Positions 1 to 11,250 are shown, counted from the stretch's first letter. The stretch: 64,000 nucleotides of DNA from Isochrysis galbana (GCA_018136815.1 CM030932.1:497481-561480); one strand, 5' to 3'. Translations and numbers: made by a program. Notes: generated from the letters alone by a model not told the origin.

Positions 1-257
1 CTCACGCCGCCGCAGCCAGCCCAAAGGATGGCGAGCCCAAGGTGTGGATATCAGGCAGGAGCGATCCTCTCCGTCCGACGTCAAAGGATAAGCTGGACGG
101 GACCAAGAAAGACCCCAAGTACCTGTCGTGCCTCAATGACTGCGTACCACGTTGCCAAGGAACGGGGAGCAAGGACCGTTCGGAGTGCTTCGACGAGTGT
201 CAAGACGAGTGTTGCTTCACCTATCAGCAGTGCACCGCTGCGCGTGTGCGACTCTGA
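1..257 (+). CDS. 3' terminal exon of a Cys-rich protein of unknown function (partial)
   Basis: The frame that ends with TGA at 255-257 is open to the left edge of the window, so only the C-terminus of about 84 residues is present. The last 45 residues carry a regular cysteine pattern: C-x3-C-x3-C, then about ten residues, then C-x3-C-x3-CC and a final QC near the end, with the motif DECC-FTYQQC. Such spacing suggests paired helices held by disulfides, or a small metal-binding fold. The stretch before it (SDPLRPTSKDK) is polar. Whether the exon starts inside the window cannot be told. I do not recognise the family with certainty. The regular cysteine pattern and open frame support a real gene rather than chance. 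Confidence 0.6.
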   Translation, partial: HAAAASPKDGEPKVWISGRSDPLRPTSKDKLDGTKKDPKYLSCLNDCVPRCQGTGSKDRSECFDECQDECCFTYQQCTAARVRL

Positions 258-677
258 CCACACGACCACCGCTGCTCATTTGCAGCCACGAAGTATTTGC
301 GGCGCTGACATTATTTGCCTGGCCTTGTGGGCGGCTCTCGAGTCTCTGGCCAGCCTGCAACGCAAGTTGCTTGCACACTCGACAATCTTAAAGTGCCAGT
401 GCATCAATATGAGACCTGTGGCGGTACGCGCCATTCGTTGCTGTGAACGCACGAATGCAACCGGCGGGAGGCTAACATACGTCAGCCGGAGGCCTGACAT
501 TATTTGCAAAGCATGCGCCCTCCTGCCCAAGACTCGGTAGTCGGTAGTCTCGGGACCCAAGAAGCCAGGCAGAGATTCTGCGGCTCATGCCGCGCGCCCT
601 GCTTCCTCTGCCTAGATTTCAGCCTCGCGATGCCTAAGCCACCTCTCTTAGTCATCTTTGACTACAGCACTCCAGAA
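258..677. other. intergenic, nothing recognised
   Basis: This is the likely 3' flank of the Cys-rich gene. Two short related phrases (gcctgacattatttgc at about 493-508 and gctgacattatttgcctgg at 303-321) hint at a small degenerate duplication. No gene or clear element is visible. Confidence 0.5.
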
Positions 678-1195
678 CTAAATTTATACTTGGTTCGCCC
701 ATGGGGGGGCACGAGCCCCCCCCCTCCTCGCCACTCCTCCCCTGGTGTGGGGGCTCTTGGAGGCCAGCTCAGTAGCTCAGTTCAAGGGGCAGAGGAGGCT
801 GGGTCTGGGCCCTGGTCTGCCCCTCGCTGGCTGGTGCTCGCCTTAGCTCCTGGGCCCACACGGTGCACCTGTCTGCCTTTCGACCAATGAGGGAGGAGGG
901 GTTGAAGCAATAATGATGCATGCCACGATGGGCCAGGTCGAGCGAATCACAGATTCGGAATCTGCGAATCATGAGCATCATGCATCATGCGAGCCTGCCA
1001 AGGAAAGAGTGGCTCAGTGGGTCAATTGGCGCAGGCTCTGCTCTAGCTCTAGGCATGCGCCATAAGGCATGCCAACGAGGGGGGGGTGGGGGTGGTTCCT
1101 CCCCCACAGCAAGGCAGGAGTGGAGAGAGGAGGCGGGCCCGTGCCCCCCCCATGGCCCATGGGCGAACCAAAAGTATAAACTTAAACTTGGTTTT
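678..1195 (-). repeat. degenerate copy of retroposon family A
   Basis: The right end (about 1150-1195, minus strand) has the family A start: a degenerate hairpin of the type AACTAAG-TTTATA-CTTGGTT followed by cATGG and a G-run/C-run second hairpin. The internal part (730-1150) aligns by eye with the copies at 34398-35154 and 42963-43717, including the phrases cacctgtctgcct and tggttcctccccc. At 678-729 a second family A start lies in the opposite orientation, so the locus is a head-to-head pair or a rearranged copy. No clear target duplication was found. Confidence 0.6.
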
Positions 1196-1251
1196 GAGCT
1201 TACGATTACTTAATGGTTAATGGTTAATGATTATTACCACTACTGCCATAT

Positions 1252-1417
1252 ATTTTTTTAATTTTTAACAATTTTTATGGGTCGCGGCCCGGCACAGGAA
1301 CGGATATAGCGCTAACTCAAGACGACAGGACTCCCTGCCGCGGCAAGCGCAAGCACCCTTCGCCCCTTATGCCACCCAGCTCTTCACTAGCTTTCTACCT
1401 GCGCTAGCTGGAGCGCG
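1252..1417 (-). repeat. 3' end of a family B retroposon (5'-truncated copy)
   Basis: The sequence from the A/T-rich run at 1252 through tatgggtcgcgg and the ccctgccgcggcaagc block to gcgctagc matches the 3' ends of the full copies at 23769, 51244 and (inverted) 18220. The 5' part is missing. In the minus frame the end of the family B open frame (KLVKSWVA then stop) has been joined to the upstream remnant at 1427-2118. Confidence 0.7.
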
Positions 1418-1419
1418 CA

Positions 1420-2118
1420 TGTACTGCAAGTAGAGAGTCAAAGCCAGGCGACATTGCGCCGGAGTGCACCTCTCCCCGGTCTTGGCAATGTGGGTGTGCA
1501 GATTCGAATTGGAGGGAGCTCTGCCGAGGACGTGCCAGACGGTGCGCCTCGCCCCACACTCTTTGCCCATGTCATCCTTGATCACGCACTTGAAAGCTGC
1601 TACCCTCTGGCCTCGATGGGGCCCAGCAATGGCGAGCTCGTCGCTCTCGAGGTGCCAGAACGAGTTGAGGAGCCTGTTGTTTCCAGCTCGATGCCCAGCT
1701 TCACGAAACTTATCGTGAGTCAAAGGGCCATCATTAATTGTGCGCTGACGACTGCCGCCGCCACTGGCCTCAGGTGTCGGAGTTGAAGCAGTTGGATTCT
1801 GGCCATTGCCTGCTGGCGTCGGCAACTTGTCCGGGAACGTATCGTAGTAGCACTTCAGGATGCTCTATTGGGCATGTAGAAGATCTCGCCGCTAGCGTCG
1901 CCGAGTTCGAGACTGCCCGTTCCATTCGGACCCATCTCCTGAAGCTTCCAGAATGCCCCTGGTGCACGACTGCCGGGGGGCTTGTACAGCGCGTCGTATG
2001 CTAGCACAGCGCTCCTCTGCTGACATCCGGCCAGTCCAATAGTCTCCAGGCACGCGGACGTGCTCACCTCATTAAATGTTCCAGGTGTACCTAGGCACCA
2101 TTCCCTCAGCAACACCAA
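1420..2118 (-). pseudogene. BED-type zinc-finger-like remnant, possibly of a hAT transposase
   Basis: On the minus strand, two overlapping frames joined by an apparent frameshift near 1850 read a protein-like sequence. In its second half it has W-H-L, then FKC, ECGA, SNSNLHTHIAKT and C. This is the order C-x(n)-C-x(n)-L-x2-H-x3-H-like spacing expected of a BED finger, the DNA-binding domain at the N-terminus of many hAT transposases. It is not a perfect BED signature and no transposase core follows. The 3' end runs directly into the tail of a family B element, which suggests disruption by that insertion. It could instead be an unrelated decayed gene. A hAT source would fit with the two MITEs with 8-bp duplications nearby. 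Confidence 0.35.
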
Positions 2119-4176
2119 GTTTTGTGACGCGTTTACGGGTCACCTGGTCGGAATTGCTGCATGTCCTAGAAACGGGAGAAACGGCTGATATCACCCAATG
2201 GGGAGCTCTTCTACCTTCTACCCATGGTCCCCAGGAGATGCAATGTTGCTTTGACTGCCCTCTTTGAGACCTTCAGTGACCACCAAGCTTGGTTTTGTCA
2301 TCTAAGTGTCCAATCCGCTAGCCTCCTGCTCCAAAAGGTCTAAAATAAAACTCCTCTGGTGCGAGCGGACGCCCGAGTGCAGCACCGCATGCTAAATGTG
2401 GTAGCAAAAGTAAGCAAAGACAAGCTCCGCAGAGTTGGTCATGGGGAGAGCTAAGGTTGAATGGGACGTGGAGATGGTTTGCTTCAGGTGATGGGATGTC
2501 TCATAAGCTCACCATAGGCTATAATGGAGGCATGATCGGCAGAGTCCTAGAAATCCAAGAATTTTCTAGGACGTGGTCCTAGTTTCTAGGACGGAATTTT
2601 TTGTCCGTTTGGGTTAGGGTTATCAAATGTGGACCAGGTGAAGTCATCACGCGATTCAAATTGGAACAACATCCTACCGAAGAAGCATCTAAGAAGTCAA
2701 TGAGGTACTAGTATATGTGCTGCAGAATGAGCTCGACCTAACGTGATGTCTACGCGACGACACGGCGTACAACCTTATCTTCCTCCGCCTCTCACGCGGC
2801 TCACTTGTCTGGCACAGAAGATCTCGTAGTACCGGCGGCGTGGGGGGGAGAAGAGTACGAGGGGGAAGGGGGAGGGGGGAGGGCAAGGGGGGGGAGGGGG
2901 GGGAGGGGGGGGAGGAGGGGGAAGGGGCGGGAAGGGGGACGGAAGGGGGGGGGGGGTTCGGGGCTTTCGTAAAAAAAATGCTAACCAAACCTGAGGTTGC
3001 AGCCTCTCAGACTCTAGACTTAGACTTAGACTAGACCCTTGTGTATATAAAGGAATACCATGATATACTATGACCATGACTATGGACATTCGTCATCAAA
3101 GGCTCACATCGAGCATCCGAGCATCCGTCCTACATATTCGACGGACCGCGATCTCGTTATTGGTATGTATTGGTCAAAGCGCGGTGGCGGTGGACTGGCC
3201 AATGGCCAATGGCCAATGGCGTGGGGCCATCAGGCGTGCTTGTTGCCAAGAATAAAGAAGTAGGAAGTAGGTGCTTGTTCATTCGTAGTGTGTGGTGTGT
3301 ACAGGGTCTTGTATGCCATGAGGCACGGCAGGGCGGGCGGGCGGTTCCGTTCTCACCCTCACATAGCCTCATAGCTCTCGTATATATAGCTCTCACAGCT
3401 CAAGTGAGGAGTGGAGAGAAGGGGGGCTCGTGCCCCCCGCCGAGTGGATGAACCAAAGTGGTACGTAAACTTGCGTTGCACTAGCTCCACAATGTAATGG
3501 CACGCGACGCTTTCGCATACTACAAGGCCCACCTTCAAGAATTTTTTTTCGCATACTACAAGGCCCACCTTCAAGAATTTTTTTTCGCATACTACAAGGC
3601 CTATTGAGGAGCAGCAAGTGCGCAAGACTTGTCATCCAGCCCGTGCAATCGCGAAAGATTGAGATTGCATAGGCCACGCGTTAGAGCATTACTAAGGCTC
3701 TTATGTACTAGTATTGCTTTATCGCACGCGGCATTTCTAGAGCCCAAACGCACTGCCTAGCGTTAGCGTGTGGTCGTCTCCACGGAGGGACCCGCGGCAG
3801 GAAGACTTCGTCACAAGCCAAGTCACAGATATGCAGCTATCGCGCTTGAAGAGAGGAACCAAAGCTAGCTGTCTGGCTGGCCGGGCCGATTGAAGAAAAG
3901 GTTATCTCGTTGGGTATCAACGTCGAAAAGGCCCTGCGCGACCGCGCGGGCGCTCACATGTGCCGTGGAGGCAGTCGAATATACCTAGTCGCACTGCGAC
4001 GCTGCTAGTGGACGCCATAGCCCGCAATGCTCAGGGCTGCACCGAACGCGGCGGAAGGCGGCCGCAAACGGCGGCTGACGATGCTTCACTTGCGCGCCGC
4101 CGTACTCAGCCGCTCCATATGCGTCTCATGCCGAATGCGGTCAGGCACCCCCCCCCATTGTGTCAAGACGCGCAGC
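2119..4176. other. gene-free stretch with a G-rich tract, a short tandem repeat and a family A fragment
   Basis: No gene is supported here. 2838-2958 is a G-rich, purine-only tract on the plus strand. 3180-3220 repeats tggccaatggccaatgg. 3393-3472 is the 5' end of a family A retroposon on the minus strand (gtggagagaaggggggctcgtgcc, then accaaag and a decayed hairpin). 3511-3604 holds three near-identical units of about 38 bp (cgcatactacaaggcccacc followed by a T-run). The rest shows no recognisable structure. Confidence 0.5.
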
Positions 4177-5724
4177 TCACACCGGCAAGCGCGCCTTGGC
4201 GACGAAACGGTCTGTGAAGGCGCGGACTGGCGGCAACGCGAGCACATTTCCCACGATCGGAAGGTTGCGCAGGAAGCCTAGCACAACAGGGAAGAAGTCG
4301 CCAAAGAGATTGAGGAAGCCGAAGAGCTCAATCGCCATACCTATGCAGTGAGAGAGCGGCTTCGGATCGGATGTCTAAGAGGCGCTGGCTGATGCACACG
4401 TGGCGCCATGTACCCCCACGGCTTTGGGGCGGGCGGGTGGCGGTGTGCGCACCAAAAACGGGCCATCCCACGAGAACAAGGAAGATGCCGCCAAGGAAGC
4501 ATGAGGTGCCACGGACCTGCGGTACAGCGGATAGTGCGCCAAGCGTGAGGCGGACGCCAAAGAGGGACACTGTGCAGAAAGCGTTATGACTGGATGCGGA
4601 GAGCGAGCCGATCAAGCCATCGCACGCGTTATGGGGAGGAGATGTAGGCGCGTCGCAGCAGCAGGCATGGCCGAGCCGAGCGGATGCAGCACCCACTTTT
4701 CGCTTCTGGAAGAAAAAGCGGAAGACGCCGCGCGGCCCGATGATCAGAGAGACCCCAGCCAAGAAGAGGATCTGAGGCGCATGCAAGAGTCGTGGTCAGC
4801 GCGGGGTGAGTAGGCCCAGGACAGACCCACACATGGCGCTTGCACACTGCTTGCGCGCAAGGGAGTGAGATGTGGCACTATGGGCAGAGAATCAGCCTGC
4901 GCCCTCTCACATTGCCCATTGCGAGGAGCCCTTTGTCGAAGAAGAGCATAACGCCGAGCACCAGAAAGAGGACGCCTGCGCATGTGAGCCCCAACCCGAT
5001 CTCTGTGGCCGGAGGGGATGGCGTAAGGTGAGAAAGGAGGGGGTGGTGACAGGGCGAAGCGTAGTGTAGCGGAGCTCGTGATAAGACGAGAGGGAGGGTG
5101 GAGGGAGAGAAAGGGTAGAAAATGTCGCCCGCCACCAACTCTCCTTTTTCCAACTGGTTGGGGAGCTGCGCCCGGCCCTGCCGTACTGACCTCTCCCTGC
5201 CTCTCAACCTCCCTCCTTTGTCCTCCCTCCCTCCACTCTCTCCCACCGTCTTCTTTCAAATACGGAAGACTTAAGGAGAATGAGGAAGGAAGGGGAGAGC
5301 AGACAACAAAGGGGGGGCACGCTGCACCCCTCCTCCCCGCCCTGCCCCTCGCCCTCCCTCCCTCCCTTTCTCTCCCTCTCCACCTCTGAGAAGCTGAAAC
5401 GAGAGAGGAGAGGGGGGGCGGGGAGTGTGGGGGTGGGAAAGGGAGAGAGAGGGAGAGAGAGGGTGAGCGGGGGTGGTGAGGAGGGGGGGAGAGAGAGAGA
5501 CAGAGAGGAAAGACGGGAGATAAAGGGAGGTAAAGGGAGGGAGGGAGGGAGGGAGGGAGGGAGGGAGGGAGGGAGAGGCTGAGCGGGGCAGGGAGAGGAG
5601 AGGCCGTACACCCGTGCGCCGCCGCCACCACCACCACTCCTCCTGCAGTGGGAGGGAACGAGAGAGAGAGGGAGGGAGAGAGGGAGAGGGAGAGGGAGAG
5701 AGGCGCACTCCGGTAGTCATCCAT
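4177..5724 (-). CDS. GOT1: GOT1-like Golgi/ER traffic membrane protein (five exons)
   Basis: Exons on the minus strand are 5724-5709, 5002-4911, 4771-4697, 4516-4453 and 4340-4177, all with GT-AG borders and matching phases, giving about 131 residues. The first exon supplies only MDDYR plus one base; splicing restores MDDYRKIGLGLT, the expected GOT1 start. The spliced protein has the family hallmarks in order: LFFDKGLLAMGN, LFLAGVSLIIG, a basic RFFFQKRK loop, CFLGGIFLVLVGWPVFG, and GFLNLFGDFFPVVLGFLRNLP. Four hydrophobic segments match the tetraspanning GOT1/SFT2 topology. Known family members act in vesicle traffic around the early Golgi (COPII vesicle fusion). The first intron is about 706 bp and filled with GA/CT simple repeats; the others are 140-190 bp or shorter. 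Length and motif order fit the family, so identification is strong. The 16-nt first exon is the least certain part. Confidence 0.9.
5080..5708. repeat. GA/CT simple-repeat tract inside GOT1 intron 1
   Basis: Purine-rich and pyrimidine-rich runs alternate, including an uninterrupted run of GGGA units at about 5527-5573 and GGGAGA units at 5660-5700. It lies wholly within the first intron of the GOT1-like gene and produces long spurious reading frames on both strands. Confidence 0.85.
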
Positions 5725-5843
5725 CGCTCCTTTCTCTCTCTCTCAAATTCCCCCCCCGGTGTTTTTTTTTATTCCCACCTCTCGCCGTTCCAAAAATGGA
5801 TCGAGATGCCTCGCACGCTTTGTGGCTCTGAAGCTGTAAGTTG

Positions 5844-6616
5844 GGAAAAAAACCTCTTAATAATCTCGCCGCGCGCGACCCTGCACAGCCTCCCTGCAGC
5901 CACGCCCGCTTCCCTTATCACCCCTCCACCTGCCTTGCGGCTCGTTCCCTCGTGCTCTACCTAGGGGCTGGGTGTAGTGTGTAGTGGGTTTCCAGTTGGC
6001 CCAGGCCAGAGTTTCGCGAAATGTTTTGCAAAATTTGGGTGAACCGACGAAATCGAATTTTTTGACCGAAATTTGGGTGCAAGTGCGAGGCGCTGAAGAA
6101 CGGCGCATAGCGCATAGCGCCGAAGCGAAATTTGGGCCCCGACCGAACGAAGCGCCCTCCCCCCCCGTCCCCCGTCGCCTCCCCCCCGCATGCGCAGCAT
6201 GCGCATGACGCCCTCTAAATAAAAATTAGTTACAACTGGGAATATCGGCGGCTTCACTGAGCCAAATGCGACGATGCACTTACTATTGATTGCGTCCGTA
6301 TGAGTTGTATACAGTTAGTGTAGAGTATAGCACGTACGCGAATACTGTATAATGTTAGTTAGGTGCGTATCGATGCGCGCGGAGCGCGCTAGCGCCATTA
6401 ACCGAGAGCAAAGCAAAATACCCCCGAAATTTGGGTGGAGCGGGCCCGAAACTTAGCGAATTGCGTGCGAAATTTCGAAACGAAATTTGGGCGGGTCCGA
6501 AACGAAACTCTGGCCTGGGCCAAGTTTCCAGTGGCACACGGTGTGTACCGGTCCCCGCCGATGCCCGATGCGGCTTATCACTCTCCTTCCTTTTCCGCCA
6601 TCGGGCTACCGGTTGT
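5844..6616 (-). mobile_element. 5'-truncated family D retroposon, itself interrupted by a MITE
   Basis: The copy is flanked by a 15-bp direct repeat, tgaagctgtaagttg, at 5829-5843 and 6617-6631. After removal of the MITE at 5996-6523, the remaining 237 bp are the reverse complement of the 3' third of the family D element at 12151-12806. Shared phrases include ccggtagcccgatgg, cacacaccgt, gccactgg and cacccagccccta. The 3' end is an A-run on the plus strand (T-run in the sense of the element), as in the other D copies. Confidence 0.85.
5996..6523. mobile_element. hAT-like MITE, 528 bp, nested in family D
   Basis: The ends are inverted repeats: left TTGGCCCAGGCCAGAGTTT, right its complement. 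Exact 8-bp target duplications gtttccag flank it (5988-5995 and 6524-6531). The intact family D copy at about 12650 shows the empty site (cactggagaccca). There is no open frame of note. The interior repeats the phrase gaaatttggg at least five times near both ends, which could serve as subterminal transposase-binding sites. An 8-bp duplication is typical of hAT elements, though P and Merlin elements also make 8-9 bp duplications. Confidence 0.85.
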
Positions 6617-6650
6617 TGAAGCTGTAAGTTGAAAAGAGAAGGGCTTCATT

Positions 6651-6849
6651 CCTGGATGGGAAATACGGTGCTGGGGCCTGCAAATACAGCCAAATACATA
6701 TGTATTTGGCCTTTGGCCAAATACATTCCAAATTCATTCGAGGCCTACAACCCACACAACCCAGGACGCGCTTCAAATATACAAATACAGCCAAATACAT
6801 ATGTATCTGGCCAAATACGGTAAATGTAAATACGTATTTCCCATCTAGG
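6651..6849. mobile_element. second MITE, 199 bp, with 8-bp target duplication
   Basis: Terminal inverted repeats are CCTGGATGGGAAATACG at the left and the complement of CCTAGATGGGAAATACG at the right. Both sides carry the direct repeat gcttcatt (6643-6650 and 6850-6857). The interior contains two palindromic blocks built from ccaaatacatatgtatttgg. It is non-coding and too small to be autonomous. Confidence 0.8.
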
Positions 6850-7494
6850 GCTTCATTCTTCATTCAAGGGTCAAAGGTATGGTGTTGGGTGTTGGGTGTT
6901 GGGTGTTGGGGGTCGGGGAGGGTACACTGGGGCTTGCCACAAGAGCTCTTGTAAGGTCATAAGTCATAAGTATGAAAGGCTATACCTACACGCTACAAGA
7001 GCCAATGCGCCAATGCCAATCTGCCAATGCGACAAGCATATGTATATGCACTCTAACTCTAGCTCTATTCGAATACTCTATTAGACTCTATTCTCTATTC
7101 ACATTGTCAGTCACTGTCACTGTCAGAACAATCACAATCATAATCATCACTGCGGTGCGGCAAATCATACAATCATTCCCACCATCTACCTCCACCATCT
7201 GCTTTGCCAACACCCGCCGCACTCGCACGCCCGCGCTGAGCCTGCCCTCGAGCTGACGAGCTGGACCCCCCCCCCCAATCCTTGGTGACAAGGCACAAGG
7301 CACAAGGCTTGTGCACAAGGCATACGGGCATACGGGGGCCTCTAGGCGGCACCGCGGCACCCGTGGCCGGTGGCCGGTGGCCGGCGGGGGCGAGTGTACA
7401 TGGGAGAGGCAAGGAGTGGCCGGTGGCCTATGGCCTATGGCCGGGGGGCCATGGGCCATGGGCTGAAAGCTGAGAGAGCTAAGCTCAAGCTGTC
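6850..7494. other. gene-free stretch with short repeats
   Basis: gtgttgg repeats occur at 6884-6915 and ggccggtggcc-type repeats at 7360-7455. On the minus strand, 7150-7200 encodes a short phrase (N-D-CMICR-T-AVM) that recurs at 13225-13260 on the plus strand as N-E-CMICR-N-AVM, so a small dispersed repeat is shared by the two loci. No gene is supported. Confidence 0.4.
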
Positions 7495-8360
7495 GCATCC
7501 GCGATCGACCTTTTTGTTTTAGAAGTTGTCTGCGTTTCTATGTCCCCTCCTTGCAGGCTAGTCACTAGTCACCGTCGCAGGATCCTACATTCGCCCATTC
7601 GCCCTTGTTGCCCTCGCCTCCTTTGTCGCCTCCCTTGCCGCCTGCTTGCCCCTCACCTGGCTTACCTCCTTGTGTGCTCCTCGCGTTTTAGGCTAAGTCG
7701 CGCGTTCAGGTATCGCCGGTGCAAGGAACCGCCCCCTTGTGTGACCCTGATTCCCCCTCAGGTGTTGGCCGTTGGATGATATCGTGGCGCTATTTTACTT
7801 CGGTCTTCATCAAATCTCACTTAAGGGTTTTCGAAAGATTCCCTCCTTATTCCTGTGCGTAACGGTCGCCCCCGGATCGTCCGTCGCCCCGTCGCTCTCT
7901 TGTCGGCATTCTCTTCCTTGTTCGATCTGTCAGCAGGTTCTTGTGCGTTCCGCGATAAGGATACGTTAGTGTGGAAAGTGTTGACGTGAGTGTAGTGTCA
8001 TCTCGTCGGTCCATCGGCCTCTAGCCGTCTGTCGTCTGTCGTTCTTCGTTCGTCGCTCTCGTTCTCGTTCTCGTTCCCGTTCTCGTCCCTCGTTCTCAAC
8101 ACTACCTCAACACCAAACCTCACCAATCCCTCAGCCCTAGCCTATCCATCCCGATCCGCCCAGCCATGTCCGCTCCGTCGTCGCGCTCGCCCTCGCCCAA
8201 GCCCGTCCTCCCGCCTTCCTCTGCTGAGGAGGTGGTCCAGCCCGTCATTCCATCACTCCCGGCCTCCTTCGCCGCGCCTTCCGCCGATCGTCTTCCTTCC
8301 GAATCATCGCATATCGAGCCCGTGGTCATGCTGGATCCGTCACAAGCCTTTAGCCTTTAG
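7495..8360 (+). repeat. family F leader-type repeat with a short open frame
   Basis: It begins near the palindromic phrase TCGC-atcc-GCGA at 7497-7508, which is shared with the copies at 22311 and 41902. It continues as a T/C-rich leader with tctcgttctcg repeats. It then opens a short frame at ATG 8166 (MSAPSSRSPSPKP...) that ends at 8360. The start of this frame aligns with the one at ATG 22978 (MSLSPPSSPSLKP). The nature of the family is not known; a 5' leader plus the start of a gag-like or ORF1-like gene of a retroelement is possible. Confidence 0.45.
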
Positions 8361-11250
8361 CGAGGGTGGTCATGTCAATGAGCTCTGTCTACCACAAGGC
8401 TTTCAAGTGATGGTGTGATGGTAAGCACACATATCCGATCTCCTTTTAGTCCTAACTGGCCGGGATGGCCATGCAAAAACCATAACTCACCTCGGACGGC
8501 GGACGGAGGAAAAGAAAAAGCAGCGGCTAAAAACAGCCAAAAAATCTGTCTACAGTCTGTCTTCCGCCCCCCCCCCCCCCCCCCCACTCTTCTCTCTCTC
8601 CTCTCTCTTCCCTCTCTCCTCTCTCTCCTCTCTCTCCTCCCTCTCCTCCCTCTCCTCCCTCTCTCTCTCCCTCCCCCCCCCCCCCCCCCCCTTCTCCCTC
8701 CCTCCCTCCCCTCTTACTTTCTATCCTCCCCTCCTTCCTCCTGTTCTTCCTCCTCCTTCCCCATTTTCTTTTCCTCGTGTCCGGCTGTAATTTGAATTCG
8801 GTGTTCGGAGGCCATGTCGGCCCGTCCGACGAGCTACGTCCCTCCCGCCGTCGCTGCGTCGTACGAGTGCAGGCGCGCACAGAGCGGTGTAGAGCCCCCT
8901 AGCTCGATGGAGCCAATGCGCTCCTTATCGATCACCAGGACGGGCTCCTTGGCTCCATTCTGTTGAGCTGCCAACGCCTCGACGTTGCGGCATCCCCTCC
9001 CTCCTCTCTGCTTAACACTGCTCCGCCTCCCTTCTCTCTGCCTCCCACTGCTCCGCCCCCTTTCTCCCAGCCGCCCACTGCTTCGCCTCACTCCTCCGCG
9101 CGTCCACTGCTCCGTTTCTCTTCTCCCCGTTTCCAACTGCCCCGCCTCCTCGCCTTCCCCCACCGAGCTCCAGTTTCCCTGCCTCCTTTGCTGGACGCCC
9201 CATCACCTTCCATCACCTTCCCCTTCCGACGTCCCTCTCCTCCACCCCTTCCGCCCAACCTGCTCGCAGCACAATTTCCCTTCCCAATTCTCGACCTCTC
9301 TCTATTCCCGCTCTTGCCTTGTCTCTTGCCCCCCTCTCTGACAAACTACAGCTCCATCCGTTCGACCGATGGCAGCGCTTCCTGTCATTGCCCCCAACTT
9401 GTCCCACACGCCTTCCAGTTGCGGAAAAGGAGCTGGGATCGTAGAGGAAGATTTGGGGGAGAATCTCAACCACGGGTCACAGCTGCTTCGCCTGCCCTGC
9501 CGATGGCAGCAACCCCCTTCCATTTGTTCACATTATTTCCCTTTTGTTCCCCTGCTCCTCCTCCCGGGACACAATCTCTCCCTCGCATCCGTCGATGGCG
9601 GCATCTGCCAAAGACTGCCCAGCTTTCCTTGCTACCTTCTACCCTCTTCATATTTGAGCTCCTACCAAAGGCAGTTCAGGCACATGTGCCGGACTCCACA
9701 AGGCCTCTCCCAATTCCCAGTCCGCGACTGACCCCAATAACTGAGCCTCTTGGAGTGGATAAGTTGTCGCGTGCCATGAGAGCTCGCCATCAGCGGTGAG
9801 GCGTGCCACCCTCGGCTCTCACGCTTCACCTCCTTCTTTGCCCTCCTTATAGACTGCGTACCGGAAAGCGGCCGCCTATCTGGTCGTCGCCGATTGCCGT
9901 CTTCCAAATCCCGCTCGTCGTGTACGCTTTGGTAGAGGAGGTGTGGGCTAGCCGTCCTTCTCTCCGGCACAATGTCCTTTCGGCTCTCATGTGATCGTCC
10001 ACAGGGTTGACCGGCTACTTTGTACAAAGATTCATGCACCCCTGCACTCATTCGTGCCGCGCACCCACAGGTTGTCCATCATGGGGAGGGAAGGACGCGG
10101 AGCTTCTACTCATTAACTGCGGGACAGCCACGGACGCAGTACGTGGCCGGCCGGCGAGTCAGCTATGGCGCCGTGCCGACCGGGATCAAACATCAGCCGA
10201 AGAACGCAGCTGGTACGAATCCCACCCATTTGCGCGCTCGCTGACGCGCTCCTCGGCCACATCCGACCGAGAACCCGCGACTCCACCATAGTGCCCCCTC
10301 GCTCGCTTCACGCAGGCCTGATATGCTTTCCGACTGCCCGCGAGGCCTGCGCCGCAGACGTGCGGGCGGATGCCTCGCCCGATTCGACGAGCCTAAAGCT
10401 TGCCGTCTTTGAGCTCAGGTCAGGCGCTGTGAATCGCGGTCGGTCGGGTGAGCTCCGCGCGAGCTCACTTGTCCCAATACGATTTGAGCCCATCCCGCGT
10501 GAACTTCAACAACTGGCGCGGCCTCGTTCTCGCTGGTGGGCGCCTGCATATGGAGGGTGCTAGGTAGCACGCGGGGAGACGTGTGAGTGCTGCACGATAC
10601 CATTCTTGAACCAACGTGCCGTGACCCGTGGTTGGTCGCACGGTCGCATGCGATCTTCGGACGGGCACGAGGGACGACCGGCAAGCGGTCCAACACGAGC
10701 CGATGAACCCTAGCCACCCGTTGCCTAGGCGTGGCGGGGCGGTCAGAACGGTGGCATAGCTGTCGAAGGCCGAGTCTTTTTCGGCCTCGCTGCAGCATAT
10801 GGGAGGCCGTGTGCGACGATGGTCAACGCCTTCTCGTGCAAACAGCGCCTATGAGTTTGTATGAGCATTTTATTTTTCGATGTTGGTGTTGTGTGCATGT
10901 TGGTATTGTGACTTGTGAACATTGTGGTCCATGTGCGGACTAGATGCGCTCGTAGAAGAGCGGCTGAGTTGTGCGTTGTGCGGAGCCGACTTGTGCGTGC
11001 AGTCAACTGTAGCAAACTATGATCGCAGTAGAGATGGCTTGAAATTGATGGATGCGGGGGCATGGCTCGGCGAGAAGGAGGCTGTCGGGTTACGGGGTTA
11101 GGACTGCGCCAAGCAGGCAGCTGAAAAAAAATTCGTCTTAAAAATCTCCGCTACGTGTGCGGCATGAGGCAGCATGCTAGTGACCCTCCCTATTACCCAA
11201 CCTTAACCACCGTCAACCCCTTTCCCCTTCCCCAGTTCTCTCTTTAACGG
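8361..11250. other. low-complexity, gene-free stretch
   Basis: 8565-8760 is a C-run and CT-rich tract. 8960-9250 repeats ccactgctccgcct-like phrases. An open frame at 8963-9799 is Pro/Ser-rich and driven by composition; I do not support it as a gene. On the minus strand 8870-8985 has a protein-like phrase (KEPVLVIDKERIGSIELGG) that could be a decayed fragment of a transposon polyprotein, but it is too short to name. Nothing is recognised from 9800 to 11250. Confidence 0.4.

Noticed and set aside
4744-5724. Open frame of 326 codons rich in Ser, Leu and Pro on the minus strand
   Set aside because: It reads through the GOT1 first exon into the simple-repeat intron; only the first 16 nt are real exon.
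8963-9799. Open frame of 278 codons on the plus strand
   Set aside because: Pro/Ser/Leu-rich translation of C/T-rich DNA without motifs.
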